Part shown: positions 36,420 through 36,839 of the stretch, one piece after another
How the letters are laid out: each line of letters starts with the position of its first letter
Numbering within the stretch: the stretch's first letter is position 1
Assembly: GCF_918697925.1 (NCBI RefSeq)
Contig: NZ_CAKKMF010000051.1
Location: 1 to 36,839 of the forward strand
Direction: 5' to 3'
Length of the DNA stretch: 36,839 nucleotides
Source of the DNA: Arthrobacter sp. Bi26
GTDB lineage: Bacteria > Actinomycetota > Actinomycetes > Actinomycetales > Micrococcaceae
The notes under the pieces: generated by a model
Databases searched by the model: none
Seen by the model: the letters and a program-made list of their open reading frames with translations, nothing else
Told to the model about the DNA's origin: nothing
Position numbers and translations under genes: made by a program

Positions 36420-36839
36420 TCAGGCGGATTGATACACGACGCATTCCCGGATCGGGTCGTCGAGGGGTGCTGACCAGCCCGGATCGTCCGTGTCCACCGA
36501 CGGTAGTGGGTGCGCGGCGGTGAATTGGTGCCATTCCGGGAAGGGGTCCGGGGGCAGGTCCGGTTCGGGACCTTGGCCGGGATCCCGGCCGGTTTCCTGG
36601 CCGGGTTCCTGGCCGGGGTGCCCGATGAATGCCGGGTCCGGACGAAGTCCTGGACCCGTGGGCAGGCTGCGGTCCGGGAGCGTGTCTGCGGCCGGGATAT
36701 TGCGTGGCCAGCGGGGCGGTTCCCAGTCCTGGTGCTCGCTGGGGTAGTGCCGGCCGGACGGTGAAATCCAGCCCGGCGGGTGGTCCTTGCCGGCCCGGGT
36801 GGGTTGCCAGGCGGAGCCGTGTTTGAGCCGGTGGTGTCT
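36420..36839 (-). CDS. DUF222/HNH endonuclease-type protein, C-terminal part
   Basis: The minus frame is open from the window end to TGA at 36420-36422, giving 139 residues with no start codon inside the window. It begins RHHRLKHGSAWQPTR, the usual end of the HNH nuclease motif (C-x2-HH-x2-KH) of the DUF222/13E12-like proteins that are present in many copies in Arthrobacter. A hydrophilic tail of about 115 residues follows, with GHYPSEHQ-like and proline-rich sequence including the near-repeat PGQEPGQETGRDPGQGPEP. The family is repeated and possibly mobile, so the right edge may be the start of a more variable region. No inverted repeats marking an element are seen on this side. Confidence 0.8.
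   Translation of the reverse strand, partial: RHHRLKHGSAWQPTRAGKDHPPGWISPSGRHYPSEHQDWEPPRWPRNIPAADTLPDRSLPTGPGLRPDPAFIGHPGQEPGQETGRDPGQGPEPDLPPDPFPEWHQFTAAHPLPSVDTDDPGWSAPLDDPIRECVVYQSA

Noticed and set aside
36308..36523. Short plus-strand open frames at the right edge
   Set aside because: They lie opposite the HNH-type gene or in the P450 upstream region, and have no ribosome site or family similarity.

Overview
The window is a high-GC actinobacterial chromosome segment, most likely from an Arthrobacter or Pseudarthrobacter relative (Micrococcaceae). Three things point there: the gene order pyrR-pyrB-pyrC-(membrane protein)-carA-carB-pyrF-mihF-gmk-rpoZ-coaBC-metK-priA, the actinobacterial IHF gene (mihF), and several proteins of actinobacterial type (acVLRF1-like release factor, DUF6167, helicase-motif-less PriA). 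Nearly all genes lie on the minus strand, and almost every junction in the two large operons is a stop/start overlap.

Layout, left to right. 1-768 is the 3' part of a plus-strand glycosyltransferase. It converges on a minus-strand block that reads, in transcription order, from pyrR (16.5 kb) down to priA (1.1 kb). This block covers de novo UMP synthesis (pyrR, pyrB, pyrC, a small membrane protein, carA, carB, pyrF), nucleoid and nucleotide housekeeping (mihF, gmk, rpoZ), coenzyme A and SAM synthesis (coaBC, metK) and replication restart (priA). The pyrR leader shows a good sigma-70 promoter and a PyrR-binding RNA loop directly before the ribosome binding site. A separate promoter with three upstream 15-bp direct repeats precedes mihF. 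A 21-bp perfect hairpin preceded by 17-bp repeats separates metK from priA.

16.6-17.9 kb holds a plus-strand PrsW-family membrane protease. It shares a bidirectional terminator with the second minus-strand block: rpsD, two small membrane-anchored proteins (DUF948, DUF6167), alaS, ruvX, mltG, aroE, aroC, aroK, aroB, a TPR protein, efp and nusB. This block links translation, peptidoglycan chain termination and the shikimate pathway.

30.3-36.8 kb is more accessory. It has a cupin protein with its own promoter, rarA (possibly leaderless), a divergent acVLRF1-like ribosome-rescue factor, and a complete class I cytochrome P450 system (P450, FAD ferredoxin reductase, 2Fe-2S ferredoxin) behind a candidate palindromic operator. 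At the right edge lies the C-terminal end of a DUF222/HNH-type endonuclease that continues outside the window. No rRNA, tRNA, insertion sequence or CRISPR array was seen. The best unexplained signals are the repeat arrays at metK-priA and upstream of mihF, which share the core GGGAAAAC, and the candidate P450 operator.
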